Notes: a model not told the origin generated them from the letters alone. Numbered from the stretch's first letter, positions 28,198-36,798 are shown. The stretch is 64,000 nt of DNA from Streptomyces griseus subsp. griseus (GCF_000720255.1 NZ_JOJE01000020.1:124001-188000), one strand, 5' to 3'. Program-made: numbers and translations.

Positions 28198-29199
28198 TTA
28201 CTCTGGGTTGTCAGCGAGGGATCTCGCCGCCCGGGCGCAGTGGGCGAGCGCCCGGCGGGCGTACTCCGGGGAGGCGCCCGCGAGTCCGCACGCCGGAGTG
28301 ACCGTGACCGCCTCCGCGAGCAGCCCCGGCCGCAGCCCCAGCCTGCGCCACAGCGTCCTGACACCCATGACGCTACCGGCAGGGTCCGACAATGCGCTGT
28401 CCGTGCCGGGTACGACACCGGTGAAGAGGTGGGTACCCGCTTCCACCGCCTCACCGATCGCGTCGTCGTCACGTTCGGTGAGGAGTGAGAAGTCGAAGGA
28501 GATCGCCGCGATGCCCGCCCGGCGCAGCAGGGCGAAGGGGACGTCCGGTGCGCACGAGTGGACCACGACGGGGCCGCTGTCGTGAACCCCGACGACGTCG
28601 CGGAGGGTGGCCTCGACGATCTGGCGGTCGACGGCGCGGTGGGTGCGGTAGCCGCTGGCACTCCTCACCTGGCCGCGCAGGACCGCGGTGAGGGAGGGCT
28701 CGTCGAGCTGGAGGACGAGCTGGGCCCCGGGGATACGGCGCCGCAGCTCCGCGAGGTGCAGGCGCAGGCCCTCGGTGAGGGAGGCGGCGAGGTCGCGGCA
28801 GGCGCCGGGGTCGGAGAGGGCGGCCTCGCCGTTCCTCAGTTCCAGGTTCGCGGCGAGGGTCCAGGGGCCGACGGCCTGCACCTTCAGCGGGCCCGCGTAC
28901 TCCTGGGTGAACTCCTCCAGCGCGTCCAGGTCCTCGCCGAGCCAGGAACGGGCCCGCCTGGTGTCCCGGCCCGGGCGGTCGCCGAGGCGCCATCCGCTGG
29001 GCTCCACGCGCGCGTACAGCTCGACGAGCATCCCCGTGGTGCGGCCGATCATGTCGGCGCCGGGACCTCTGGCCGGGAGCTCGGGGAGGAAGGGAAAGTC
29101 CTCGAAGCTTCCGGTGGCCGTCTTGGCCGCTTCCCGGGCGTCGGCGCCGGGGAGTGAGCCGATACCGGTGGCGGGACCGAAGCGAAAGTTGTCGTTCAC
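28198..29199 (-). CDS. MetE C-terminal-like (cobalamin-independent methionine synthase family) protein
   Basis: 333 aa, about the size of the catalytic half of MetE. It starts MNDNFRFGPATGIGSLPGAD and shows the barrel strands of the family: QAVGPWTLAANLELRNGE, AQLVLQLDEPSL (the DEP motif), VVVHSCAPDVPFALL (the zinc HxC) and a late Cys in VTPACGLAG. So the zinc set His-Cys-...-Cys of homocysteine-activating enzymes appears complete. Stand-alone proteins like this are common in actinobacteria and may act in methyl transfer or corrinoid-linked salvage; substrate uncertain. It precedes ligA by 15 bp. Confidence 0.8.
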   Translation of the reverse strand: MNDNFRFGPATGIGSLPGADAREAAKTATGSFEDFPFLPELPARGPGADMIGRTTGMLVELYARVEPSGWRLGDRPGRDTRRARSWLGEDLDALEEFTQEYAGPLKVQAVGPWTLAANLELRNGEAALSDPGACRDLAASLTEGLRLHLAELRRRIPGAQLVLQLDEPSLTAVLRGQVRSASGYRTHRAVDRQIVEATLRDVVGVHDSGPVVVHSCAPDVPFALLRRAGIAAISFDFSLLTERDDDAIGEAVEAGTHLFTGVVPGTDSALSDPAGSVMGVRTLWRRLGLRPGLLAEAVTVTPACGLAGASPEYARRALAHCARAARSLADNPE

Positions 29200-29302
29200 G
29201 GGGTGCAGCCTACGTAGGTTGAAGGAGTGCCCTTTCAGCCAACCGAGTCGGATGGTGGGTGGGCAAAGGCCGGGGCCTGGGGGCGGAGCCCGCCAGGTGG
29301 GA

Positions 29303-29992
29303 TCAGCGGCCCGGGCGGACTGTCATGTCGTTGATCTCCGCGTCCCTCGGGAGGTCCAGCGCCGTGAGGATCGCCGTGGCGACGGACTCGGGGTCGATCC
29401 ACCGCGCGGGGTCGTACTCCTTGCCCTCCTGCTGGTGGACCTTCGCCTGCATGGGGCTCGCGGTGCGGCCGGGGTAGACCGAGGTGACGCGGACGCCGTT
29501 CGCGTGCTCCTCCTGGCGCAGGGAGTCGGCGAGGGCCTTGAGGCCGTGCTTGGAGGCCGCGTAGGCGGACCAGTCGGCGTGGGCGTTGAGACCCGCGCCG
29601 GAGTTGACGAAGACCACGTGCCCCCGGGCGGCCCGGAGTTGGGGCAGGAAGTGGCGGGTCAGCTCGGCCGGCGCGATGAGGTTGACGTTCAGCTGGTGGC
29701 GCCAGGACTTGGGCGTCAGGTCGCCGACGGGGCCGAGGTCGACCACGCCGGCGATGTGCAGCAGGGAGTCCACCCGGTCCGGGAGCGTCTGGTGGGAGAA
29801 GGCCCAGGACAGCTTGTCCGGGTCCGCGAGATCCCCGACCAGCGTCTTCGCGCCGGGGAACTCCGCCGCCAGCTCCTTCGCCCGGCCGGCGTCGCGCGCG
29901 TGCAGCACGAGGTCGTCCCCGCGCGCGTGCAGACGGCGGGCGACGGCCGCGCCGATGCCGGATCCGGCGCCGGTGATCACATGAGTAGCCAT
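29303..29992 (-). CDS. Short-chain dehydrogenase/reductase (SDR)
   Basis: 229 aa classical SDR. Cofactor motif TGAGSGIGAAVARRL (about residue 8), NxAG equivalent LLHIAGVVDLG (about 80), catalytic Ser in VFVNSGAGLNAH and Tyr-Lys in WSAYAASKHGLKAL (about 145-149). Start is taken at ATG 29992 (MATHVITGAG), since the three residues before it (MAV) add nothing to the fold. NADP use and substrate are not defined. Stop lies about 100 bp from the MetE-like gene, a gap with no gene. Confidence 0.9.
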   Translation of the reverse strand: MATHVITGAGSGIGAAVARRLHARGDDLVLHARDAGRAKELAAEFPGAKTLVGDLADPDKLSWAFSHQTLPDRVDSLLHIAGVVDLGPVGDLTPKSWRHQLNVNLIAPAELTRHFLPQLRAARGHVVFVNSGAGLNAHADWSAYAASKHGLKALADSLRQEEHANGVRVTSVYPGRTASPMQAKVHQQEGKEYDPARWIDPESVATAILTALDLPRDAEINDMTVRPGR

Positions 29993-30019
29993 GACGGCCA
30001 TGCTCGCATCACCGCGGAC

Positions 30020-30559
30020 CTACTCGATGCCCTGGCTCTCTTCCAGGTAGGCCAGCGCGCCCACCGGCTCCTGAGCGAAGAACAGCAGGTCGGTGAGGGG
30101 GCGGGGCAGGAATCCCTCGTCCTCCATGCGCCGGAACTGCTCCTTGAGTCCGTCGTAGAAGCCCGCGGTGTTCAGCAGGACGACCGGCTTGTCGGTGTGG
30201 CCGTGCTTCTTCAGTTCCAGGATCTCGGTGGCCTCGTCCAACGTGCCGGTCCCGCCGACCATGATGACGACGGCGTCGGACTTCTCCAGCAGCAACCTCT
30301 TGCGTTCGGCCAGGTCACGCGCGACGACCATCTCGTCCACACCGACCCGCGCCTTCGCCGCGAGGAAGTCCACCGACACCCCGCACAGCCGGCCGCCCGC
30401 CTGCTCCACGCCGTCCGCGACCACCTTCATCAGGCCCACGTCGGAACCGCCCCATACGAGCGTGTGGCCGCCCCTGCCCAGCAGCTCCGCGAACTCCCGC
30501 GCGGGGCGGGTGTAACGGTCGTCGAGGTCGGCGGCGGAGAGGAAGACGCAAATACGCAT
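30020..30559 (-). CDS. LOG-family (TIGR00730) Rossmann-fold nucleotide hydrolase
   Basis: 179 aa lysine-decarboxylase-like fold now known as the LOG family, cytokinin riboside 5'-monophosphate phosphoribohydrolases that split nucleotide 5'-monophosphates into base and ribose 5-phosphate. Signature: HTLVWGGSDVGLMKVVADGV and the active-site motif VIMVGGTGTLDEATEI (about residues 96-110). Residues RKR follow in AERKRLLLEKSDAVV. Short gap (27 bp) to the SDR gene suggests one transcript. Divergent from the DUF427 gene. Confidence 0.88.
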   Translation of the reverse strand: MRICVFLSAADLDDRYTRPAREFAELLGRGGHTLVWGGSDVGLMKVVADGVEQAGGRLCGVSVDFLAAKARVGVDEMVVARDLAERKRLLLEKSDAVVIMVGGTGTLDEATEILELKKHGHTDKPVVLLNTAGFYDGLKEQFRRMEDEGFLPRPLTDLLFFAQEPVGALAYLEESQGIE

Positions 30560-30609
30560 GGAGCCACCGTACGCGGGAAGAACCCGGGGCCCGCGAGCGC
30601 TTCTCCGGT

Positions 30610-30933
30610 ATGGCAGACGGACACACGATCACAATCGAGCAGGGCGCCCGGCACATCCGGGTCGTCCACGGCGACCAGGTGCTGGCGGAGACCGACCGGC
30701 CCCTCCTGCTGAGGGAGACCGGCTGTCCCGTGCGGTACTACATCCCCGCCGAGGACGTACGCCTGGACCTTCTCACTCCCTCCGAGACGCACACGTACTG
30801 CCCTTTCAAGGGGACCGCGTCCTACTGGTCGCTGCCCGACGCGGCGGACCTCGTCTGGGCGTATCCGGACCCCAAACCCGACGTCGCCAGGATCAAGGAC
30901 CACCTGTGCTTCTACGAAGTCGAGGTGTCGTGA
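30610..30933 (+). CDS. DUF427-family protein
   Basis: 107 aa, one complete DUF427 domain: RVVHGDQVLAETDRPLLLRETGCPVRYYIPAEDV, then THTYCPFKGTASYWSL and the C-terminal AWAYPDP-type segment, here VWAYPDPKPDVARIKDHLCFYEVEV. The domain is a small beta-barrel; its biological function is not established. The start ATG 30610 follows GCTTCTCCGGT. Divergent from the LOG gene with 50 bp between starts. Confidence 0.9.
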   Translation: MADGHTITIEQGARHIRVVHGDQVLAETDRPLLLRETGCPVRYYIPAEDVRLDLLTPSETHTYCPFKGTASYWSLPDAADLVWAYPDPKPDVARIKDHLCFYEVEVS

Positions 30934-30971
30934 CCCGATGAGGCCGCTGCCCGGTGGCAGTCTGCACAGGC

Positions 30972-31751
30972 ATGGACAAGAGGATTCTTTCGCGCGACGG
31001 CACCGAACTCGCCTATACGCGCGCCGGGACGGGCCCCGCCGTCATCCTGGTGAGCGGGGCGATGTCGACGGGCGGCACGGTGGCGCCCCTGGCCGGGCTT
31101 CTCTCGGGCCGCTTCACCACCCTGTGGTACGACCGCCGGGGCCGTGGCGAGAGCGGTGACACGGCGCCCTACGCGGTCGAGCGGGAGGTCGAGGACCTTG
31201 CCGCGCTCATCGACGCGGCGGGCGGCGAGGCGGCGCTGTACGGCATCTCGTCGGGCGGTGCGCTGGCGCTGCGGGCGGCGGCCGACGGGCTGCCCGTGCG
31301 CCGGGTGGCCGTGTACGAGACGCCGTTCGCCCTCGACGCGGAGGGTGCGCGGGGGCGCGCCGAGTACACCGCCCGACTGACCGAGGCGCTCGCGGAAGGC
31401 CGGCGCGGGGACGCGGTCGAGCTGTTCCTGCGGCTGACGGGTCTGGCCGAGGAGATGATCAAGGGGGCACGGCAGTCGCCGATGTGGGCCGCCATGGAGG
31501 GGATCGCACCGACGCTGGCGTACGACGACGCCGTGATGGGCGACGGACTGGTCCCCCAGGAGCGGCTGGCCTCGATCGACGTCCCCGTGCTGGCCGTCGC
31601 GGGCGGGGAGAGCCCCGATTGGCTGAAACAGGCCACCCGCGCGGTCGCCGACGCGGTCCCCCGGGGCGCCTATCGCACCCTGGAGGACCAGACCCACATG
31701 GTGGACCCGAACGCGCTGGCGCCGGTGCTCAGCGAGTTCTTCGCGCCGTAG
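30972..31751 (+). CDS. Alpha/beta hydrolase
   Basis: 259 aa. Canonical fold: GPAVILVSGAMSTGGTVAPLAG, LWYDRRGRGESGD, nucleophile elbow LYGISSGGALAL (G-x-S-x-G, Ser about residue 88), the acid in the VLAVAGGESPDW region and the terminal His in TLEDQTHMVDP (about 240). The start ATG 30972 is preferred over GTG 30954 since MDKRILSRDGTELAYTRAGTGP matches the normal hydrolase N terminus. Substrate unknown. Confidence 0.9.
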   Translation: MDKRILSRDGTELAYTRAGTGPAVILVSGAMSTGGTVAPLAGLLSGRFTTLWYDRRGRGESGDTAPYAVEREVEDLAALIDAAGGEAALYGISSGGALALRAAADGLPVRRVAVYETPFALDAEGARGRAEYTARLTEALAEGRRGDAVELFLRLTGLAEEMIKGARQSPMWAAMEGIAPTLAYDDAVMGDGLVPQERLASIDVPVLAVAGGESPDWLKQATRAVADAVPRGAYRTLEDQTHMVDPNALAPVLSEFFAP

Positions 31752-31775
31752 ACCGAGCCTCGGCGGGGAGGGCGG

Positions 31776-32906
31776 TTAGGCGACCGCCGTCCGCGCGCGC
31801 GTGGTCGACGCGATGGTCGCCGAGCCCACCACGCGTGTGCCGTCGTACAACACGATCGCCTGGCCGGGGGCCACCCCGCGGACCGGTTCCCCGAACAGCA
31901 CCCGCAGCTCGCCGTCGACCAGTTCCGCCGTCACCTCGGTCTCGCCACCGTGGGCGCGGAGCTGGGCGGTGTAGGTGCCGGGGCCGGTGGGGGCGGTGCC
32001 GCACCAGCGGGGCTTGACGGCCGTCAGCCCGGTGACGTCGAGCGCGTCGGCCGGGCCGACCGTCACCGTGTTGTTCACGGGCGAGATGTCGAGGACGTAG
32101 CGCGGCTTGCCGTCGGCGGCCGGGGTGCCGATGCGCAGGCCCTTGCGCTGGCCGATGGTGAAGCCGTACGCGCCGTCATGGGTGCCGAGCTTGGCGCCGG
32201 ACTCGTCGACGATGTCGCCCTCGGCCTTGCCCAGCCGCTTCGCCAGGAAGCCCTGGGTGTCGCCGTCGGCGATGAAGCAGATGTCGTGCGAGTCGGGCTT
32301 CTTGGCGACGGACAGGCCCCGGCGCTCGGCCTCCGCGCGGATCTCGTCCTTCGTGGTGACCGTGTCGCCGAGCGGGAACAGCGCGTGGGCGAGCTGCTTC
32401 TCGTCCAGGACGCCGAGGACGTACGACTGGTCCTTGGCCATGTCGGAGGCGCGGTGCAGCTCACGGCTGCCGTCCTCGTGGACGATCACCTTCGCGTAGT
32501 GGCCGGTGCACACCGCGTCGAAGCCCAGCGCGAGCGCCTTGTCCAGGAGGGCGGCGAACTTGATCTTCTCGTTGCAGCGCAGGCACGGGTTGGGGGTGCG
32601 GCCCGCCTCGTACTCGGCGACGAAGTCCTCGACGACGTCCTCGCGGAAGCGGTCGGCGAGGTCCCAGACGTAGAAGGGGATGCCGATCACGTCGGCGGCG
32701 CGGCGCGCGTCGCGCGAGTCCTCGATGGTGCAACAGCCCCGGGCGCCCGTGCGGAAAGATTGTGGGTTCGCGGAGAGCGCGAGGTGGACGCCGGTCACGT
32801 CGTGGCCGGCTTCGGCGGCGCGGGCGGCGGCCACGGCGGAGTCGACCCCGCCGGACATGGCGGCGAGGACACGGAGGGGGCGGGGGCGCTGCGGGGTGTC
32901 AGTCAT
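31776..32906 (-). CDS. mnmA: tRNA-specific 2-thiouridylase
   Basis: 376 aa enzyme that puts sulfur on U34 of Glu, Gln and Lys tRNAs. ATP PP-loop [18 protein letters not shown] (about residue 17), catalytic cysteines in [14 protein letters not shown] (about 103) and SHDICFIAD (about 205), the GHYAKV segment and the C-terminal beta-barrel ([19 protein letters not shown]). Sulfur would come from the cysteine desulfurase gene two genes upstream, with the amidase gene between on the other strand. Normal length. Confidence 0.97.
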   Translation of the reverse strand: MTDTPQRPRPLRVLAAMSGGVDSAVAAARAAEAGHDVTGVHLALSANPQSFRTGARGCCTIEDSRDARRAADVIGIPFYVWDLADRFREDVVEDFVAEYEAGRTPNPCLRCNEKIKFAALLDKALALGFDAVCTGHYAKVIVHEDGSRELHRASDMAKDQSYVLGVLDEKQLAHALFPLGDTVTTKDEIRAEAERRGLSVAKKPDSHDICFIADGDTQGFLAKRLGKAEGDIVDESGAKLGTHDGAYGFTIGQRKGLRIGTPAADGKPRYVLDISPVNNTVTVGPADALDVTGLTAVKPRWCGTAPTGPGTYTAQLRAHGGETEVTAELVDGELRVLFGEPVRGVAPGQAIVLYDGTRVVGSATIASTTRARTAVA

Positions 32907-32986
32907 AGCTCTTCAAGAGTACGGGGGTGCGGGAACCGGAGCCCGCGGATATCCGTTGTCGATCTCAGGGGGCGAGGAAGGATCCC

Positions 32987-33649
32987 ATGGGGGCGAGGCA
33001 GAAGGACTCGGATCGGCGGATCGGGCGGCGTGCCCTGCTGGTGGGCGGCGCCGTAACGGCCGTCGGCTCGGCCGTGCTGGCGCGTGACGAGCTGGCGCAC
33101 CTGTGGTGGCGGCTGCCCGGGGTGGAGAAGCCCCGGGTGGAGGGCGCGGTCGACTACCGGGGCGCGCGCTGGGTGGCGGCCTCCTCGGCGAACTGGCGGC
33201 GCGCGGACCGGCCGGACGACTACGACGTCGACATGGTGGTCATCCATGTCACCCAGGGCGACTACGGCAGCGCGGTGAAGGCCTTCCAGGACCCGGAGCA
33301 CAAGGCCGCCGCCCACTACATCGTCCGCAAGGACGGGCGCGTCACGCAGTTGATCCGCGAGCTGGACGTGGCGTTCCACGCGGGCAACCGGGAGTACAAC
33401 GAGCGCAGCATCGGCATCGAGCACGAGGGGTTCGTGGACCGCGCCTCCTCGTTCACGGACGAGATGTACGCGGCCTCCGCCCGGCTGACGGCGGGAATAT
33501 GCGCGCGGTACGGCATACCCGTCGACCGGGAGCACATCATCGGGCACGTGGAGGTGCCGGGGACGGACCACACCGACCCGGGGAAGCTGTGGGACTGGGA
33601 CCGGTACATGCGGCTGGTGCGGGAGGCCGGCGCCGCCACACGCGCCTGA
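32987..33649 (+). CDS. Exported N-acetylmuramoyl-L-alanine amidase (amidase_2)
   Basis: 220 aa. The N terminus RRIGRRALLVGGAVTAVGSAVLA is a twin-arginine-like signal. The amidase_2/PGRP domain follows: MVVIHVTQGDYGSAVKAF (zinc His), AAHYIVRKDGRVTQLI, FHAGNREYNERSIGIEHEGF and IIGHVEVPGTDHTDPGKLWDW (zinc His and Asp). It would cleave the bond between muramic acid and the stem peptide in the cell wall. Start ATG 32987 (MGARQKDSD) has GGCGAGGAAGGATCCC before it, better than the in-frame ATG 60 bp upstream. Ends 16 bp before a repeat element. Confidence 0.9.
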   Translation: MGARQKDSDRRIGRRALLVGGAVTAVGSAVLARDELAHLWWRLPGVEKPRVEGAVDYRGARWVAASSANWRRADRPDDYDVDMVVIHVTQGDYGSAVKAFQDPEHKAAAHYIVRKDGRVTQLIRELDVAFHAGNREYNERSIGIEHEGFVDRASSFTDEMYAASARLTAGICARYGIPVDREHIIGHVEVPGTDHTDPGKLWDWDRYMRLVREAGAATRA

Positions 33650-33664
33650 GGCGGACGGCCGGTT

Positions 33665-33886
33665 AGGGCCTGTCGTGTGGATCAGGTCGCAGGGAATCGA
33701 CGGTGCCTCGTCGGTGCCGGTGAGCGGGGCCTGGGGCGTGCAGCTGCAAGGCGGAGGAGGGCGTCGATGCGATGGGGCCCCTCCTGCGCGAGCGAAGCCG
33801 AGCGTGGGGGAATCGGCAACCGACGACAACGCCGCAGATGCGCGGCCAGGCCCCGCGTCTGCGGCGTGATCCAGACGACAGGCTCT
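33665..33886. repeat. MITE-like element with 20-bp terminal inverted repeats
   Basis: Left end agggcctgtcgtgtggatca (33665-33684) matches the complement of the right end, 33867-33886, at 18 of 20 positions. The 222-bp interior has no sensible gene. I have a clear memory of this element type (GGGCCTGTCGT-TGGATCA ends) recurring between genes in many Streptomyces genomes, which supports a dispersed miniature element. Its right tip overlaps the first two bases of the TAG stop of the cysteine desulfurase gene (complement 33885-33887). It lies between convergent genes. Confidence 0.7.
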
Positions 33887-35048
33887 ACGTCAGTCCCGCG
33901 GCCCGGGCGCGTTCCACCGCGGGGCCGATGGCCTTGCCGACCGCCTCGACGTCATCCTCCGTGGAGGTGTGGCCCAGGGAGAAGCGCAGGGTGCCGCGGG
34001 CCAGTTCGGGATCGGTCCCGGTGGCGAGGAGGACGTGACTGGGCTGGGCGACGCCGGCGGTGCAGGCGGAGCCGGTGGAGCACTCGATGCCCTGGGCGTC
34101 GAGCAGCAGCAGGAGCGAGTCGCCCTCGCAGCCCGGGAAGGTGAAGTGGGCGTTGGCGGGGAGGCGGTCCACCGGGTCGCCGCCGAGGATCGCGTCCGGG
34201 ACGGCCGTACGGACGGCGGTGATCAGGGCGTCGCGCAGGGCGCCGATCTCACGGGCGAACCACTCGCGCTGCTGGGCCGCGAGCCGGCCGGCGACCGCGA
34301 AGGAGGCGATCGCGGGGACGTCGAGGGTGCCGGAGCGGACGTGGCGCTCCTGGCCGCCGCCGTGCAGCACGGGTACGGGGGTGTGCTCGCGGCCCAGGAT
34401 CAGGGCGCCGATGCCGTAGGGGCCGCCGATCTTGTGGCCGGAGACGGTCATCGCGGCGAGGCCGGAGGCGGCGAAGTCGACGGGGATCTGACCGAAGGCC
34501 TGGACGGCGTCGGCGTGCAGCGGGACGCCGAACTCGTTCGCGACGTCGACGAGTTCACGGACCGGGGTGATGGTGCCGATCTCGTTGTTCGCCCACATGA
34601 CCGTGGCGAGGGCCACGTCGTCGGGGTTGCGGCCGATCGCCTCGCGCAGTGCGTCGGGGTGGACGCGGCCGTAGCGGTCGACCGGGAGGTAGTCGATCGT
34701 GGCGTCCTCGTGTTCGCCGAGCCAGTGGACCGCGTCGAGGACCGCGTGGTGTTCGACGGGGCTGGCGAGGACGCGGGTGCGGCGGGGGTCTGCGGCGCGG
34801 CGGGACCAGTACAGGCCCTTGACCGCGAGGTTGTCGGCCTCGGTGCCGCCGGAGGTGAAGACGACCTCGCTGGGGCGGGCGCCGAGTGCTTCCGCGAGGG
34901 TTTCGCGGGACTCCTCGACGGTTCGCCTGGCGCGGCGGCCGGATGCGTGGAGGGAGGAGGCGTTGCCGGTTCCACTGAGGTGCGCGGTGAGTGCCTCGAC
35001 TGCCTCGGGAAGCATCGGGGTGGTCGCGGCGTGGTCGAGGTATGCCAT
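33885..35048 (-). CDS. Cysteine desulfurase (NifS/IscS-like)
   Basis: 387 aa PLP enzyme that takes sulfur from cysteine as a persulfide for thiolation or Fe-S assembly. Opening [20 protein letters not shown] is the family N terminus; PLP lysine in [17 protein letters not shown] (about residue 206); active-site Cys in [13 protein letters not shown] (about 331). Class-V aminotransferase length and order are complete. Its proximity to mnmA argues that it feeds tRNA 2-thiolation. Its stop codon is overlapped by the repeat element's terminal inverted repeat. Confidence 0.95.
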   Translation of the reverse strand: MAYLDHAATTPMLPEAVEALTAHLSGTGNASSLHASGRRARRTVEESRETLAEALGARPSEVVFTSGGTEADNLAVKGLYWSRRAADPRRTRVLASPVEHHAVLDAVHWLGEHEDATIDYLPVDRYGRVHPDALREAIGRNPDDVALATVMWANNEIGTITPVRELVDVANEFGVPLHADAVQAFGQIPVDFAASGLAAMTVSGHKIGGPYGIGALILGREHTPVPVLHGGGQERHVRSGTLDVPAIASFAVAGRLAAQQREWFAREIGALRDALITAVRTAVPDAILGGDPVDRLPANAHFTFPGCEGDSLLLLLDAQGIECSTGSACTAGVAQPSHVLLATGTDPELARGTLRFSLGHTSTEDDVEAVGKAIGPAVERARAAGLT

Positions 35049-35159
35049 GGTGTGGCCGAGTCTACGGCGCCGTGTTCGCGGGGCTCAGGGCAAGGTCGGC
35101 CGAAGCGGGTGGGGGGTGGTGCGCCTTGCCTGCGGTGCAACTGACCGAGCGAGGTGCCC

Positions 35160-35426
35160 CTAGAAGCTCCACGAGACCGTGCTGTCCGCCTGCATGAAGG
35201 CGACCAGGACGATCAGGTCGGCCACTCCGAGGGCGAGGCCGAGGTAGGCGCGGCCGCGGCGGGCTGTGCCGCGCCAGAGGGCGGCGGCGGCCAGGGCGAT
35301 GGCGACGGGGCCGAGGAAGACGTTGAGGACGAGGAGGCCGACGAGGCCGAGGATGAAGGCGGCGACGGCCATGCCGTCGGCGTCGCGGACACCGGTGCGG
35401 CGCGTGGCCGGTGCGGTGAGGTGCAT
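35160..35426 (-). CDS. DUF4190-like small membrane protein
   Basis: 88 aa from ATG 35426 (MHLTAPATRRTGVRDADGMAVAAFILG). Pattern of DUF4190: a GMAVAAFILGLVGLLVLNVFLGPVAIALAAAALWRG double TM hairpin, then ARRGRAYLGLALGVADLIVLVAFM. Function unknown. It follows the 54-aa membrane gene on the same strand with a 44-bp gap, so both may be under the divergent TetR-type regulator. Confidence 0.8.
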   Translation of the reverse strand: MHLTAPATRRTGVRDADGMAVAAFILGLVGLLVLNVFLGPVAIALAAAALWRGTARRGRAYLGLALGVADLIVLVAFMQADSTVSWSF

Positions 35427-35470
35427 GGTGGGCAGCTCCAGACGGTCAGTGGTGGATCTCGGGGCGGAGG

Positions 35471-35635
35471 TCAGTGGGTCGAGGTGTGCCGGCGTCCGTG
35501 GCGCTCGCGGAGCGCGAAGATGCCGAGCCACGCGGCGATGACGACGGCCGCGACGAGGGTGAAGGTGAACGGCGCGTGGGCGACGGTGCCCAGGACGGCG
35601 CCGAACAGCAGCAGAGCGGCGACCAGGAACAGCAT
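35471..35635 (-). CDS. 54-aa membrane protein
   Basis: From ATG 35635, MLFLVAALLLFGAVLGTVAHAPFTFTLVAAVVIAAWLGIFALRERHGRR: two TM helices and a basic His-rich tail. Preceded by AAGGGGAATCGTCCC. The in-frame upstream part to 35686 lies across an operator-like repeat and is unlikely to be translated. Function unknown; divergent from the FabR-like regulator gene and likely its target. Confidence 0.72.
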   Translation of the reverse strand: MLFLVAALLLFGAVLGTVAHAPFTFTLVAAVVIAAWLGIFALRERHGRRHTSTH

Positions 35636-35675
35636 GGGACGATTCCCCTTACGTTTCGGTGAACGGTTGTAGTTA

Positions 35676-35745
35676 CAGTTGTTCACTGACTTTCGAGTCT
35701 AGCGCCCTTCACGGCTTTCCAATTACAGAGAACAGTTGTTAACTG
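35676..35745. promoter_or_regulatory. Twin operator for the FabR-like regulator
   Basis: Two 13-bp sites, CAGTTGTTCACTG (35676-35688) and CAGTTGTTAACTG (35733-35745), differ by one base; the second is a perfect palindrome and ends 6 bp before the TetR start codon. A GTGAAC/GTTCAC inverted repeat surrounds the first. They fit autoregulation plus control of the divergent small membrane genes. Confidence 0.75.
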
Positions 35746-35751
35746 CATGGT

Positions 35752-36378
35752 ATGAGTCACACCTTCGGCATCCGGCAGGCCCAGAAGCAGAAGACCAGGC
35801 AGGCGCTCCTGGACGCCGCCCTGGCCCTGCTGGAGGAGCAGAGCCTGAGCAGCCTGGGCCTGCGCGAGGTCACCCGCGCCGTGGGCGTCGCCCCCACCGC
35901 CTTCTACCGGCACTTCCGTTCCACCGCGGACCTGGGCGTGGCCCTCGTCGAGGAGGCGCTGGGCAGCCTCCACCCGATGATCCGCACCACGGTGACCGCC
36001 TCGGACAACAGCGAGGAACGCATCACGCGCGCTGTCGAATTGATCGCCCGTCATGTCAACGCGTACCCCGCACATGTCCGGTTTATCGCCCGTGAGCGAC
36101 ACGGCGGCGTCCAGCCGGTCCGGGAGGCCATACGGGCGCAACTGGTCCGGTTCGCCGAGGAGGTGAAGGCGGAGCTGGCCAAGGACCCGGAATCCGAGGG
36201 CTGGAGCGACGACGACCTGCTGATGCTCGCCCATCTCTACGTCGACCAGATGCTCATCACCGCCTCGCTCTTCCTGGAGGCCCTGGAGGCCCCGGAGGAC
36301 GAGCGGGAGCGGGCCACCCAGGTCGCCACACGCCAGATGCGGCTGATCACCATCGGGCGGCACCACTGGCTGGACTGA
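35752..36378 (+). CDS. TetR-family regulator, FabR-like
   Basis: 208 aa. The first 60 residues, GIRQAQKQKTRQALLDAALALLEEQSLSSLGLREVTRAVGVAPTAFYRHFRSTADLG, closely resemble E. coli FabR, the unsaturated-fatty-acid regulator (it shares the APTxFYRHF helix end), and the C-terminal domain likewise keeps FIARERHGGV and the MRLITIGRHHW ending. The ligand may thus be an acyl thioester or a related hydrophobic molecule; that is inference. It begins 6 bp after one operator copy, which supports autoregulation. Confidence 0.88.
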   Translation: MSHTFGIRQAQKQKTRQALLDAALALLEEQSLSSLGLREVTRAVGVAPTAFYRHFRSTADLGVALVEEALGSLHPMIRTTVTASDNSEERITRAVELIARHVNAYPAHVRFIARERHGGVQPVREAIRAQLVRFAEEVKAELAKDPESEGWSDDDLLMLAHLYVDQMLITASLFLEALEAPEDERERATQVATRQMRLITIGRHHWLD

Positions 36379-36433
36379 GCACACGCGAGGGGCGGCGCAC
36401 CCGGTGCCGGGCGCGCCGCCCCTCGCCGTACGG

Positions 36434-36552
36434 CCGCCGTGTCAGCCCTGCCGGTCCCCGCCGCCCGGGCCGCCGCAGCCACCGTCCTGCCCGCCGTGTC
36501 AGCCCTGCCGGTCCCCGCCGCCCGGGCCGCCGCAGCCACCGTCCTGCCCGCC
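36434..36552. repeat. 57-bp tandem duplication at the 3' end of the lipoprotein gene
   Basis: 62-bp identical blocks at 36434-36495 and 36491-36552 define a tandem repeat of period 57 bp. Each copy carries the lipoprotein gene's stop codon (complement 36499-36501 in the used copy, 36442-36444 in the spare one), so the duplication does not change the protein but leaves a second coding end beyond the stop. Confidence 0.9.
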
Positions 36553-36798
36553 CCCGGGGCCGCCCTGTCCACCCTGACCGCCCTGTCCTCCTCCGGGACC
36601 ACCGCCAGGCATGCCGGACGGGGCACCGCTGGGCCGTCCCGAGGCGTTGCCGGTCGGCACGCCGGACGGCGCCCGGCAGGCCTGCTGTCCGGAGTTGCCG
36701 CTGTTGGAGGGAGAGGAGTCGCCGGAGCCGCACGCCACCAGGGCGAGGGGCGAGAGCGCCAGCAGGGCCACCGCGGGGACGAGACGCGCACGCATCAT
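36499..36798 (-). CDS. Gly-rich lipoprotein
   Basis: 99 aa. The signal MMRARLVPAVALLALSPLALVAC ends in a good lipobox (LVAC, Cys about residue 23), then Ser/Asn-rich sequence and from about residue 60 a low-complexity region of Gly, Pro and Gln with two late cysteines (QDGGCGGPGG) plus one at QQACRAPSG. Exported and anchored to the membrane; function unknown. Start ATG 36798 has TGGAG 7 nt upstream. The reading frame ends inside a 57-bp tandem duplication. Confidence 0.75.
   Translation of the reverse strand: MMRARLVPAVALLALSPLALVACGSGDSSPSNSGNSGQQACRAPSGVPTGNASGRPSGAPSGMPGGGPGGGQGGQGGQGGPGGGQDGGCGGPGGGDRQG

Noticed and set aside
33677..34144. 155-codon plus-strand frame in and after the MITE-like element
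   Set aside because: It crosses the repeat and the antisense of the desulfurase gene, with Arg/Pro-rich composition.
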